From Talinum fruticosum (taxonomy: Eukaryota > Streptophyta > Magnoliopsida > Caryophyllales > Talinaceae): a stretch of DNA of 64,000 bases. The position numbers and the translations under genes are program-made. The notes beneath the pieces are model-generated. The model saw only the letters and a program-made list of their open reading frames with translations. It was not told where the DNA came from and did no database searches. The stretch lies in NCBI GenBank assembly GCA_021018815.1, contig JAITYX010000124.1, positions 186,001 through 250,000 on the forward strand. Direction: 5' to 3'. This document shows positions 36,311 through 48,110 of the stretch, one piece after another; the stretch's first letter is position 1, and each line of letters begins with the position of its first letter.

Positions 36311-37261
36311 TATTTTGTGATTAATAATTGCATAATACCAAACACAATATCATTTAATTACGTTAGTCAAATTTTAAGAAGATTTATTTAATTTTAAAAT
36401 ATAATTTTTAACTTATTTAAAATTAAAAAAAAAGAGTTAGTTATGATTGATTCAATATACATGTATGATATATATCCATTTATATTATTATGATTCTTGT
36501 GATTGTAGTATACTAACAAACAGTATAACTTTTTAGTTTAAAAATCATAACCAAGAATTACCATTGCCTGAGGTAAATGGACACTTAAGGAAAGACTATT
36601 GGCTTGTTTGGTAATTAACTTTTTGGAAAAGATTTTCGGGATAACATTTGGGATCTGAAAAAACTAATTTATAAAATGTTATTTGGAAGAGGTTTTTTGG
36701 TGTTTATTGCCAAAATGACTATATTGACCCAATAATTTTGAAAAAATTATGTCAAATTGCCTTTATTAAGATTTAATGTTTTTATAAGAGCTTTTTTCTA
36801 AAAAATATATATGAATGTAAACAAAATAGTTTTGTAACCAACCAAATGTGTTGAGTTTATGTTTGAACATGATATTTTGATAAGGCAAAAGATGGTGTAT
36901 GAGTGGAAAAACCAACCAGATGTGACCATTGCAAATACTTGAACATGCTGTGAAAGTATGTAGGAAATGACTAAATATAAAGAGAGTATGGGTTCCAAGG
37001 TGAGGCGAGTAGAAAATCAGGAGGTAGAGAAGACAGAGTAATGCAGAGGATGATCAATCCAGCATGAAAAATGAGTGATTTTATACTGTCGGGAGTAGAG
37101 TAGTAATCCTATTCATCACATAGTGCCTCATTTTATATACTTGCTATAACAAGTCCATTTTAGATACTACAACATATAGATGAAGAAAATGTGGCAATAG
37201 AGACTAATGGAGAGTAGGAAACTTGTCCTCCAGAACGTCTTCCCCTAAAATCAACTATACA
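36311..37261. other. Intergenic, AT-rich
   Basis: No gene recognised. A GGCTTGTTTGGTAA word at 36601 resembles a MITE end, but no matching second end was located. Confidence 0.35.
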
Positions 37262-37930
37262 TAGCAATCAGAGTTATTCACTTCGGGTTCGGTTCGGGTT
37301 AATTTCGAGTCGATCTTGTTCGAGTCCGGTTCGGTTTCAAGTTCGGATCAACGTCGGGTCGATCTCGTTCGGGTTCGTTCGGTTCGGGTCAAATTCCGTT
37401 CGGTTCAACTTTGGGTCAATCTCGTTCGGGTTCGATTCGGGTTAATTTCGAATCGGGTTGTAATTGAGTCACTTTTTGGGTCAAAATCGATTTAAAATTG
37501 TACCACTATAGGCACAAAAGTCCATCATAAAAAAATGGGGGTTGAGTCACTTTTATTTGGGTTAAATCGATTTGGGTCCGATTCGGTTCGGGTTCGATTC
37601 GGGTTAATTTCGGATCGGGTGGTAATCGGGTCACTTTTTGGGTCAAAATCGATTTAAAATTGTACCACTATAGGCACAAAAGTCCATCCTAAAAAAAATA
37701 TAGGTTGGGTCACTTTTATTTGGGTTAAATCGATTCGGGTCCGATTCGGTTCGGGTCATTTTCGGTTCGAGTCGGAATTGGGTTCATTAGATTTCGAGTC
37801 GATTTAGTTCGGGTCGGTTCATTTTGGTTTTTCGGGTCAAAATCGGTTCAATTATTTCGGATGTCGGTTTTGTTTGGGTTTCGGTCGTTCGGGTTGACCC
37901 ATTCGGTTCAAGTAAGTTTTGCCGGGTCTA
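37262..37930. repeat. GGTTCGGGT array with 162-bp tandem repeat
   Basis: Dense GGTTCGGGT/ATTCGGGTT words. A larger unit containing GTTAATTTCG, then TTGTACCACTATAGGCACAA, starts at 37441 and again at 37603, a period of 162, with a partial third copy from about 37708 (TTATTTGGGTTAAATCGATT). GC is higher than the flanks. Function unknown. Confidence 0.8.
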
Positions 37931-38089
37931 AAATCAACACCTAAGCCATGGGAATGGGCTATCAATTAGCTTGCCCATTGGCTGGTACCACAAGGTCACC
38001 TCCTCCTAGTGATGTGTTATGGTACATCACTAATCATAACACTTGTACCATAGATCCAAATATATAAATTCGATGACATGACACAATTT

Positions 38090-38210
38090 TGATTTAGACA
38101 AGTCATAAAAGAAAATACAATACAATATGGAAGGGGATAATCGAACATAAAATCTAATGTACCAAGAACATCGGTTTTGACCATTAGACCAAAACTATAT
38201 TGGTTGTAAT
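38090..38210 (-). mobile_element. tRNA-derived SINE with 12-bp TSD
   Basis: ATGACACAATTT (38078-38089) and ATGATACAATTT (38211-38222) flank it. The minus strand has TTGGTCTAATGGTC (A box) and GTTCGATTATCC (B box) and aligns through its length with the SINE at 35535-35656. Confidence 0.8.
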
Positions 38211-38747
38211 ATGATACAATTTATAGAAGTGAATATACTACTTTTTGGAAAGAGAAATGATAAAACAGGGAAGCATTTTAAAAATTAAAATAAAATACCA
38301 TATATGATAATTCGGGTTTTTAGGACATGCTCGAATTTACATACAAAACGCACATAAATAAAAATATAAACAGAAACGAATATAAATAAACATAAATGAA
38401 TATAAAAGAGTATAAATGAACCAAAATGAACAGAAACGAGTTGTTAAATAAGAAATGAACATTAACATAAATAATTATAAAAGAATAGAAACGAACATAA
38501 AAAACATAAACAAATATAAAATATAAATAAATTTTATTTTTCATCTAAAAAGTTAACCTTAAAAGCAAGTCAATATATAAGGACATCAATCTCTACCTCT
38601 ACATCAATTCACCCTTTTTTTCTTTTTCGAAAATGAAAGTTAAAAACAAAAAAGTATGTTGGGTTTAATAATCAATTCCTGACTAAAACATGGATAAAAT
38701 TTTTTGATATACCTAATCACATGATAAAAAAATGTTAATGGGCTCAG

Positions 38748-38768
38748 GAGGGACGACGGAGGGAGTAA
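38748..38768. mobile_element. Stowaway-type terminal repeat (solitary end)
   Basis: GACGACGGAGGGAGTA is the typical right end of plant Stowaway MITEs (CTCCCTCCG reversed). A left end was not located nearby. Confidence 0.4.
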
Positions 38769-38879
38769 ACTTTTTTTTTTTTTGGTTTGGTAAGTAGCCA
38801 TGGAAATTCAAATCATACCAACAATTAATTTTTGATAAATTAATTTTTCTTTTTCTCAACTGAACAAAACAATAATTTT

Positions 38880-39089
38880 TCGCTAGCCTCTTGCCCCTCT
38901 GTCTCTCCTATGCTTGCTGCTGTACCCCATTCTCTCTCCTCCCTGTGACGGTGCTACGAGTCCGACCTAGATCTCTCCGGTTGTTCCGATCTCACAGCTT
39001 TCTCCTTCCCTCTCCTCCTCCTCCTCCTCTCTCTCTCTGTCCGCCATTGTAGCTGATTCCAAAGCTTAGGCGAAGAAACTAGCTATAAG
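38880..39089 (+). promoter_or_regulatory. 5' UTR of SYP71 gene
   Basis: A C/T-rich, higher-GC leader with CTC repeats (about 39010-39040) directly before the ATG at 39090. Typical of plant housekeeping 5' UTRs. The start site is not fixed. Confidence 0.5.
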
Positions 39090-42000
39090 ATGAGTGTCAT
39101 CGACATTCTTACCAGAGTAGATGCGATCTGCCATAAGTACGACAAGTACGACGTCGACAAGCAGCGCGAATCCAATGTCTCAGGCGACGACGCCTTTGCC
39201 CGTCTCTACGCTTCTGTTGAATCTGACATCGAGTCGGCCCTTCAGGTCCGTGTTTTGTTTTCCTCTCCTCTTTCCTTTGCAGTTTGCGTTTGGGTTCAGA
39301 TTGAGTAGCTCCAATTCTGGAATATTTGAAATCAATTATATGTGCAGAAAGCGGAATTGGCTTCTAATGAGTCGAATAGGGCTTCGGTTGTGGCGTTGAA
39401 CGCTGAGATTCGTCGCATTAAGGCGCGGTTACTTGAGGAGGTTCCCAAACTGCAGCGTTTGGCTCAGAAAAGGGTATGTTCTCTCTCCAATTATTGTTTT
39501 TCCTACAATGTTGTTACTATTATTCTGGAATTAGTATAAACTGTGGCTTTATAATTCTGTTCTGTATGATATTGCTTGAAATTATTCAAAAACAACTACG
39601 TCAAGTTCGGTGTGCATCTCTCTTAGGATAGAGTAGGTTAAGATGTGCAGCTTTATACCTAAAAATTAGAGAGATTATCAACCAAGCTGCCTAGTGCAGG
39701 TGATTGCCATGGCAACTTTGGGTAATTGACCCCTCGCCCAACAGAATTTGAATCCTGCGAGGATCATGTTTCCGCTTGTCTGGGGGAATTCGGGCATTAC
39801 AAATGAGTTCCCTTGTAGGTCGGATATCTAGTGGGATGCCTGGAGTGTCCTCGTGCTCTCTCCTGTTGTGTTGCTAGCCCATTGAGTCTAGCCGTATATG
39901 CAATGGGTCTTACCTAACAAAAAGAAGAAGGGTAGAGAGGCTAATTATTCAAAGAAGAATGGCAATTAGCTATTATGAGAAGAATGAACTCCATCCATGC
40001 CAATATGAATGAAAGTAACTATTATCTTATTTGCTTTCTGGTTTGGCTCCAATCTGCATGCTACTCTATTCATCACTGAAGGGAACTATTTACTATCTCT
40101 TTTAGTACCAGAAAATGAATAAGTGAGAAGTACCATATCACAAATGGAAATAAAACCTTATAATTCTGAAATGTGATTTTCCTATCACAGAGAGGAGTGG
40201 GAATAAGCAGTAATCAAAGCAAACAAAGAAAATTGCTCATCAGAGATGTTGAATTTGTGCAATTTCTGAGCGGTAGACTGCAGCAATTAGAATAAAATGC
40301 ATGGATTGGCTGATATTTCTCAATGAACTGAAGATGCAATAGTTTAATGAAACATCTTTCTTCTCTTCTATATGAACTGAAGTTGGAACCATAAGATGTT
40401 GAGATGTTTTTTATGTGAAACAACATACCCTTCATTTCCCATGCGCTATTGATTTTAATTCAAACCAAACTTACTAGTTGTAGAATAGTGCCTTGCTCCT
40501 TAGATATGGTCCCTTTTTTATAAATTTTTTAAAAATGTTGTTAGATCAATCAGAAGCAGCTATGTAGGCAATGAATGGTACTTAATTTAGGGCTTGATCG
40601 GATTGCCTTCCCTGCAATTAAGGCTGCTATATTTGAGCACCCCTCCTCCCCCACATTGTGTAGGTGGGACTCTAAGGATATAGATTTGGATTTGGAGGGT
40701 GACATGGGTTCGTGGAAGATTGCTGGCTGCTTCTTGCTCGTGCTATGTGGTCACTTGCCTGTTGGGTTTAGTTTGCCTGTTGGGTTTAGTTTGACCCATG
40801 ATCAGCCATGCTGAGGCACAGTTCAAACCGGCCTTGGACAGGGTGAGATAGTTCCTGTGCACTGTAATCTTCTACCAGCTGACCAATCGGTTTCTTTTCT
40901 CTGGCTATATTTGATCCCCTAATTTTTTCTTCTAGTTTTCTTCTGTTCAGATTTCAGCTTCTAACAACACACTGGAGCTCACAGAATAATCTGAGGAAAT
41001 GAAAGCTAATCTTGTAACTGCCTAAGATTCATCACATGACATTCAATAATTTCTAGGTGGCCTAGTTATCATCTAGTGAACTAAAGGGGGTAAAGATGAA
41101 ATGTCTGTTTAAAACTTAACCCCATCAGATATTTATTTCTCTTTACACACCCTTTTTCTTAAGCATGGGAAATGACTGTGAAAACCCAATTCAGATGGTA
41201 ACTATACTGATGATCTTGTGTTGGTTGAGGTTGTAGGTCATATATATGACAAAGAACCTCTACTGATGAGGTGTAAGCCAAGTGGTCAAGATTGAGGTCT
41301 TTAGTATGTTCGGTTTTAAGTTCAATTTCCCTCTTCCCAAAATATTGTACCGTCTTACAAAAAAAAAAGGGAACCTCTCATGCTTTTTTTTTTTTTTTTG
41401 AGAATAATGGATGAATTTCATTAATTGACGGTCATACAACATCTACAATAAAAGTCAAACTCAAACAAATTCATAACTAAAATAATAAAATAAATCTTTC
41501 TATTAAAAAAATTAATTGAAATTCTTACGAAGGCTCCTCTTCTAATCAATTATTGTTTCATCATACAACCTTTAGCGAGGATATCCACAAATCTTATATA
41601 GCCTTCGCGTTGAATAGATTTATTTGTTGTAGTAATCCGAATTTGAAGAATTGATGCTCCTTGCATACCTATCTCGCAATCAATTAACAATTCACCTACA
41701 TACAACCAATTATTTTCACATTCCCATGCTTTATATGCTATTAGAATAGGTGAATGAACTACAAAGATAAATCAATCTATTTTCAAAATTAATATTTTAT
41801 TTCATTGTATGATGGTATTAATGTGTAATAAAACTCCTGTTTTAAAAATAATATTTTATTACCACGTTGTTATTAAAATCATAAACTAAGACATATATTT
41901 TGCTGAAAGCCTTACATTGTAAGGGGGATATTAAAGTGGATCTGACAATGCAGCGCCATTCAAAATTGAGCATGCGATGTCAGCAGAAAAAAATGAGAAC

Positions 42001-45000
42001 ATTGGGAGAGGAATCACCGTAGCGGTGGAGGCATTTTTGGTTGACATGCAACAAGAAGCTGTGAAAAAATGTGATTTTTAAATCATCCCTCTCTTTTCAG
42101 CTGTGTGTTTTTCGTGACATCTTTCAATATTAGCAGCTATTGACTTTGTGCATAGCAATTATCTTCATCCTCACCATGACCCAAGTCTTTGGGTTTTTAT
42201 GACATCATCATGGCCTGACAAATTTTATTTTAAATAATTATTCTTTTATTAGTGCAAAATTCTTTGCATTAAGGCCACTTACCTTTTGCTTTGAATTTCA
42301 ATTTCGTCTCAGTAAGGAAATGTATCCCCTCACATTTTAATAGTAATTTTTGGCCCCTTTTCTTGCGTTCTCCATACTCGGCTAGGCGTCAATATGAGTT
42401 TTAATGTTTTCTGTATGATAAGCATACTTCTTGACAGAAGGTCAGAGTTTAATTGTTTTCTTGGTGGTACAGATGTGAAAATTCATTTGTGTGTTTCTTT
42501 ATTATTTTTATTCGATTGACTTTGATTTTACTTGTCTAGTTCATCTCTTCCCACTTCATTGTTTTTCCTAATGGTGAAAACATAAGGTGCGGGGAAAATA
42601 GTTCATATTCATCCTTGTGGATGTATTTCAATCAATTAATTTATTTGGATCAAATTTTATCCTTGGTGGTTTAATTTGTCCATTTATAAACTTTATTTAA
42701 TGCATGTCCAGTTAATGGTGCAATTGTTTAGCCATTCATATAATATTAGTAGTTAACAAGGGAATAATAGGGGAAAATAAAACCTAAAACTTTCACATTG
42801 GATAATCCCGAAACATTTCAAACATTGAAATTTGACGCATTTAATGGGACCTTCTAACACAAGGGAAGAAAGCTAGAGTAGGTATTGAGACTGGAAGACC
42901 GCAAGTGTGCCTGTCATTGCTAGGTATTAAATGCAATTTTCTAAGAATTTTTTTGGGAGGTGGTCGGGGCAGGGGGTGGGTTTTCAAAGGTCCTTAGATT
43001 TGTTCAAGTAGGAATGGAAAAGGGGATTTGTGGCTTTGTCTGGACGATGAACGAAAATAAAGGAAAACGGAGTTGATTATTAAAGGTTGTTAGGAGTTGA
43101 TTATTAAAGATTGAGCAACCTGTTCTACATTTGGCTACTAGACCGTAATTGGCAAAGCTAGCTATTTGTGTAACTCATTGTTGTTTAAATAGCTAATAGA
43201 TGTGATACTTTAGTTTTTAGTGTACAACTTTTTGAAAAATGATTTGAGGAAAAATAGGTGGGGTAAATTTAGCTATTAGGTTTGCATACAAATGCAACAT
43301 GAAAGAACAATGACAATTATGGATCTTTTTAGGCTTTAAGGGAGGGATTTATTATTTTTCTTTCAAGGACCTTTGGGTGTAGGGGAGAAATATTTAATTG
43401 AATTTTCTATTTAGCTAATACTTTCTATGGCTTTGGAAAGAGATAGTGTACTCCTTAGAACTCAAGACAACTTTAAGTATCAATGACTCGTCCCCCAAAT
43501 CACTACGAGTCTTTCCAACATACTTTGTTCTCTAGCATATACTATCTGGAAAAAAAAAAATCATAAGAGGTCACCCATCTTAAGAGTAAACACAATGAGA
43601 GTTCTTAAGAGTGGACTTTTTGAAAAGAAAGGTGCACTTTTTGAGATATAAGTAATCATATGAAATTCTTTAAACCTCACTTCTAATAGTACTTGGAGTA
43701 TAACATTCCCTTATTTGACAAGCACGTCCTTACTGTGCCTCACAAAAAGACCTACTTACGCATCCTTATGACTGACCTCATAAATCATCTTTGCTTGCTA
43801 GGGGACTGGCAAGCACTATCCCTGTCCACTTGCACAGTTCATGGCCGCATGTCGTCGTTGACATCATTTGTAATGGCCTTTGTCGTACGTTGTTCTAAGG
43901 AACAATTTCAAGGATTAATGATTGACCTCATAAATCATCACAAGCCATTCTAACCTCACTCGTACGTTACTTGGGAAGTTTCCCATGAGGTGACCTATCT
44001 TAAGAGTGATCCACGGTAGCACTAGAGTTCTTAAGAGTGGGCTTGCTGAAAATGTACACTTTTGGTAGCCCCTTTCAATTACAAAGGAGGCTAGCAATTT
44101 TTTGTGAGAAAAAGGAGGCTAGGGTAGTTATATAATTGTTCGGTTAACTTTTCCGGTGTCAAATGTCTTATTTCAACGGACTATCTTTCCTAATATATGA
44201 GTAACACGATTCTTTACCTTTTCCCAACTATGTTTACCACTAATGGTTCATTCAAACGTGCAAGTATGCTTGTGTAGGAGCCACAGCCCGTCCCTTTAGG
44301 GAAGCGGATCAAGTTTCTCCACGAATGTCGACTTCACACAATGTGTGCTTATCAAGCAAACGATAACACTTTTAAAAGAGAGATTTTAAGAAGGGATTAA
44401 TTGGCGATTTTGGAAATCATTTTATTTTCGAAAGTGGTTTTAGAAGTCTACGAATGTTATTTCTTAAGCAAAAATAATTAGAAAAAATAAAGGAGTTAAT
44501 CTGCATCCAAGAGATAAGCCCGGTTACCAACCGGCGCCGGCTGATGCCTACTCCGTTTGGTAACCGGCACTCGGCTATGTAGCTGCGACTAAGGAATCGG
44601 TCTCGATCGGTTAAGCTGCCAAATTTACCAATTTTTTCTAATTTGTTTTTGTCTAAAATGCCGAAAAGCAATTTAAATTTTAAAAAGCCAAAACAATCGT
44701 CCGTCGGTTTTAAGAATAAAAACTAACAAAATAAAATAAGCACTTTTCTAAATTTGGTACAAAAACTCAGATCAGAAAAAGTTTTTTAAAAGGACTCCAT
44801 TGGTCTTAAACCAATGACCTGGTGTTCGGGAGTGAAGGTACGAAGCAAAGAGGGATGCTCTTCATTCCGCTTGTAAAAAGATAGCCCCTACTAATTGAAA
44901 AAGTGAGTTTAAATTGCATTAAGAAAATCAAGCAAACAACATGTGATAGGCGGAAATGAAAGCAACCAAAACATGATATAAAACAATAAATAAAGAAATG

Positions 45001-47772
45001 AAGAAAGCGATAAAAGAAAGAAAAGCGAAAAAAGAAAGCGATTAGATCTTGAATCCACAATACGGAAAACAAGTAATAAATAAGCTGTAATTAAATAAAG
45101 TGAAAAAAAACTCGAGATGGTGGAAGATGCCCTCAGGTTGAATCATGGTCGAATTTCGACATTGTGATGGTAAGGCGATGTCAAGTGAAAAGGGCAAATG
45201 AAGGCCATTTTGAGAGCGGTTTAGAAAAGAGGTACTCAATGGAGTAAGTGAGAAATGGAGAGAAGAGAGAGGGAGAGGGGGAGAGGCCTTCTATTTATAG
45301 AAAAATTTAGGGTTTAGGAAACCCTAAACCTAACTCCAAAAGAGAGATAATGGCCGAAAATCAGGAGATTTCGCAGAGTTGAATTGAGCGAATGCGCTCA
45401 AGAGGGAGCATGAAACCGGGCCCGGTTTTCGGTGACCTTTTGTGGTCTCGAAAAGCATGCCAAGCCCAGAGATATGTATTTTGGGCTATTCTTGACAATG
45501 ATTGGCCTTTTGTGGGCTAAACTTAAAATGTGTTTTATCACTTTGCCTTAATCCAATCTCAACCAAGCATGCAAAAGAGGTTCAATTTTCATTATCGGGC
45601 TAACAAAAACAAATAAAATAAATAAATAGAAAAAGGACGACACTTTTTAGGTGTCTACAGCTTGTCCCTTCACTTTGTCCAACTTTTAGATGTTTTATGC
45701 TGATATCCTTAGTTTTTGTTTATGCGAAGTTGAACACATGGATATGTCCGTACCTTAAGTCTGAGCAACATAGGTTTATAGAATGTAAATTTTATGAATT
45801 AGTGTTTTGATTTTGGTCAAAGCACTAAACATTACTCCACAAATTATTGCCAAATGCAATTATAGCCAGACTCAATTACTTAACTGTATCGGATTGGTCT
45901 TAGAAAGTTGGCCTGAATCGGATTGGTTCAATGGGTAGATGTGTTTTTATGTTTGAGTTGAGCTGGGAAGTTGGTAGGTCAGCTAATGAGTTCATGGACT
46001 CTGGTTCAGTACTCATTATTGGAGATGGAAGGTCCTGAGCCGACCAAGAATCTTGATCCAGTCCTAGCTTGTTAGTGCTGGCTGGCCTCCACATTTGGTC
46101 ATCACTACTGGTTTGCTGCTTAGGTCATTGTGTGTTCGACTGAAAGAACATGTGTTCGAATTCTTGCAGGTACATTAGTGATTATGTATCGGTGTTCACA
46201 TGCACTGTAGAAAAGTGTGGAAAACTTAAACGAAAAGATATAATGTTAGTTATCACTTGCAGGTAAAAGGCCTGTCGATTGAAGAACTTGCTGCTCGCAA
46301 TGATTTGGTTCTTGCTTTGCCTGATAGAATTCAATCCATACCAGATGGAACCCCAGCGCCCAAGAAGAATGGAGGGTGGACTTCTGGCTGGAGTTCTTCG
46401 GCTACTACTCGTACGGAGATCAAATTTGATTCAGGTGATTGGTCAATTCAAATGAACTGCATTTAGGATGATGAGTAATCTTGTTTATCTTATGTTGAAA
46501 GTGGTTATTAGCACAAGTTCTGCTGTTCATAATCACTCGCTGTGATTGTAGATGGAAGATTTGACAGTGAATATTTCCAGGAGACTGAACAGTCGAGTCA
46601 ATTTAGGCAAGAGTATGAAATGAGAAAAATTAAGCAGGTAAGTTCTTCCAATACGTTGTTTTTACAATCACGATGTTGATGAGTCATGGTCTTTTTGCAT
46701 CTTCCTATGCCTAACATCTTTCCGTGTATGATGAATTTTTTATCATACAGGATCAAGGATTGGATATGATATCAGAAGGTTTGGACACTTTGAAAAACAT
46801 GGCACATGACATGAATGAGGTTTGCATTACTTGCGTTAGATTGCGAATATTTGTTCTCCTGTCAATAATTCAATTTGTACTCATGGATTTCTGCTGAATC
46901 TCCAGGAGTTAGATAGGCAAGTTCCACTGATGGATGAAATTGACTCCAAGGTAAAAAACGGAAAAGAAAAAGTTTCCTTTTTTCCTTATTTGCAGGCCAG
47001 CTTCATTGGTGGCGCTGCATGGAATATATGAATTTTACTGGACAGTTTTTCTCTGACATTCACAGGTAGACAAGGCAACTTCTGATCTCAAGAATACTAA
47101 TGTCAGACTTAAGGACACAGTGACACAGGTTGGAAGAGCGACTTACTCTTCAATTATGTTTACTTACCTGCATTATTAATTGAAAGCTTTCTTTTGTTGT
47201 TGCCACTTAACATATCTCTGTTTTTTATCCAGCTGAGGTCTAGTCGTAACTTCTGTATCGATATCATTCTTCTGTGTATAATTCTGGGGATTGCTGCCTA
47301 TTTGTACAAGTAAGGCCGTTATTTACTGTTTCTCCATACTTGAACTACTTTTATTATAATAAGATTTAAATTTTATGTAAATTTTCTTGCTTGTATCATG
47401 TCGAGGGTAGAATGGTAAATGTGAGAATAAGCAGTCAACGTTATGATTCATAAAAACCTGTGAGAATATATCTGAAGAAAAACTATAAGCTTTGCCGTTT
47501 TCTTTTATTTTTTGTTTAATTTCATATGGTAGCTTGCTGCAGTCAAATTCTAGTGATAGGCTTCTAAAACTGAATGATGGTGTTTTAAATAGGTTTTTGG
47601 CTTATGATTTCTCTAACTTCCCCTCTATTTTGTTTTGTTTAGTATTTGTTAGACTATAATTTTGTTCTAGCTTCTGTACCAATGCCTTGCTATCAATCGT
47701 GGAAAATTATTAACAGAGGTTTTTTTTTTTTTTTCGGTTGGTTTTTGCTTTGGCAGTGTCCTGAAGAAGTAA
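39090..47772 (+). CDS. SYP71: SYP71-type Qc-SNARE (syntaxin of plants)
   Basis: Nine coding exons: 39090-39245, 39348-39473, 46263-46434, 46552-46637, 46751-46819, 46906-46950, 47066-47128, 47233-47309, 47757-47772 (810 nt, 269 aa). All are GT-AG with agreeing phases. It starts [26 protein letters not shown], matching Arabidopsis SYP71 (266 aa). The Qc SNARE helix covers about residues 175-240 ([28 protein letters not shown] and [17 protein letters not shown] parts). A C-terminal membrane anchor follows ([19 protein letters not shown]) and the tail is NVLKK. SYP7 proteins are plant-specific SNAREs acting in ER and plasma-membrane or cell-plate fusion. Intron 2 is 6.8 kb and full of insertions. 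The last coding exon supplies only 16 nt. Confidence 0.97.
39640..39925 (+). mobile_element. Possible SINE-like retroposon
   Basis: A GC-richer block in SYP71 intron 2 with an internal GAATTTGAATCCTGCGAGG (B-box-like) word and an A-rich 3' end (AACAAAAAGAAGAAG). No clear target-site duplication was found, so the call is tentative. Confidence 0.3.
40757..40792. repeat. 18-bp tandem duplication
   Basis: GCCTGTTGGGTTTAGTTT occurs twice in direct succession. Confidence 0.9.
41262..41370 (+). mobile_element. SINE with 8-bp TSD
   Basis: GAACCTCT at 41254-41261 and 41371-41378 flanks it. It has an A-box-like GTGTAAGCCAAGTGGTC, a B-box-like GTTTTAAGTTCAATTTCC and an A-run near the 3' end. It sits in SYP71 intron 2, in sense orientation. 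Confidence 0.65.
41387..41724 (-). mobile_element. 5'-truncated LINE 3' end
   Basis: Plus-strand T-run at the left end (minus-strand A-tail) and CATGCTTT at 41379-41386 and 41725-41732 as probable TSD. The minus strand encodes [14 protein letters not shown] and related words, matching the element at 25-556. It is inserted beside the SINE of 41262-41370. Confidence 0.65.
41941..42081 (+). other. Coding-like intronic segment of unknown origin
   Basis: An open stretch of 46 codons ([20 protein letters not shown] and onward, ending KKCDF and TAA) within SYP71 intron 2, with more balanced composition than its flanks. No family recognised. It could be an old gene fragment or chance. Confidence 0.2.
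43567..44060. repeat. Direct repeats of about 80 bp
   Basis: GAGGTCACCCATCTTAAGAG (43568) with GAGTTCTTAAGAGTGG recurs as GAGGTGACCTATCTTAAGAG (43987) with the same downstream word. In between, TGACCTCATAAATCATC occurs at about 43772 and 43923. The pattern resembles the ends of a decayed element. Confidence 0.45.
44273..45659 (+). mobile_element. Solo LTR, 1387 bp, with 5-bp TSD
   Basis: Starts TGTAGGAGCC and ends GGTGTCTACA, so the TG...CA ends form the inverted TGTAG/CTACA pair of LTRs. GCTTG at 44268-44272 and 45660-45664 is a perfect 5-bp target-site duplication. A TATTTATAG box at 45292-45300, after a GA-rich stretch, supports sense orientation with U3 to the left. No internal retrotransposon genes are present, as expected after LTR-LTR recombination. 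Probably Ty3/gypsy type, inferred from length and ends. It lies in SYP71 intron 2. Confidence 0.85.
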
Positions 47773-48110
47773 ACAACAAGAGGAGCTATATTATGGTTGA
47801 CTTTTTCGTTTTCTGGATTATTTCTTTCGGGGTGCTGGGTTATTGGTGTGATTTTGCTCTTCCAACTATGTTCGCTAGTGCTTGTAAAATGAACACTTGT
47901 GTTCGAGATCGGTATTCATGTACATCTGTGTTTGCATGCTATGCTGCAATAGTTATCACTACTACTACATTGAAGTTAAATGTACTTCGTTATGCCATAC
48001 CTGTGACTGCTAATGTATTCGCTGGGTTTATTATGAGTATGAGAAGTTCAGAAACCACACGAGAGGATGTCCTGTCCAAGCAGGTGAAATTTGATTAAAA
48101 TTTAACCCCC
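47773..48110 (+). other. 3' UTR of SYP71 gene
   Basis: Sequence after the SYP71 stop codon. Its exact end is uncertain. A 150-codon frame through 47646-48098 runs from the last intron through the final exon in another phase and is not a separate gene. Confidence 0.4.

Noticed and set aside
47646..48098. 150-codon plus-strand ORF after SYP71
   Set aside because: It begins in the last intron and crosses the final SYP71 exon in a different frame; no family signature.
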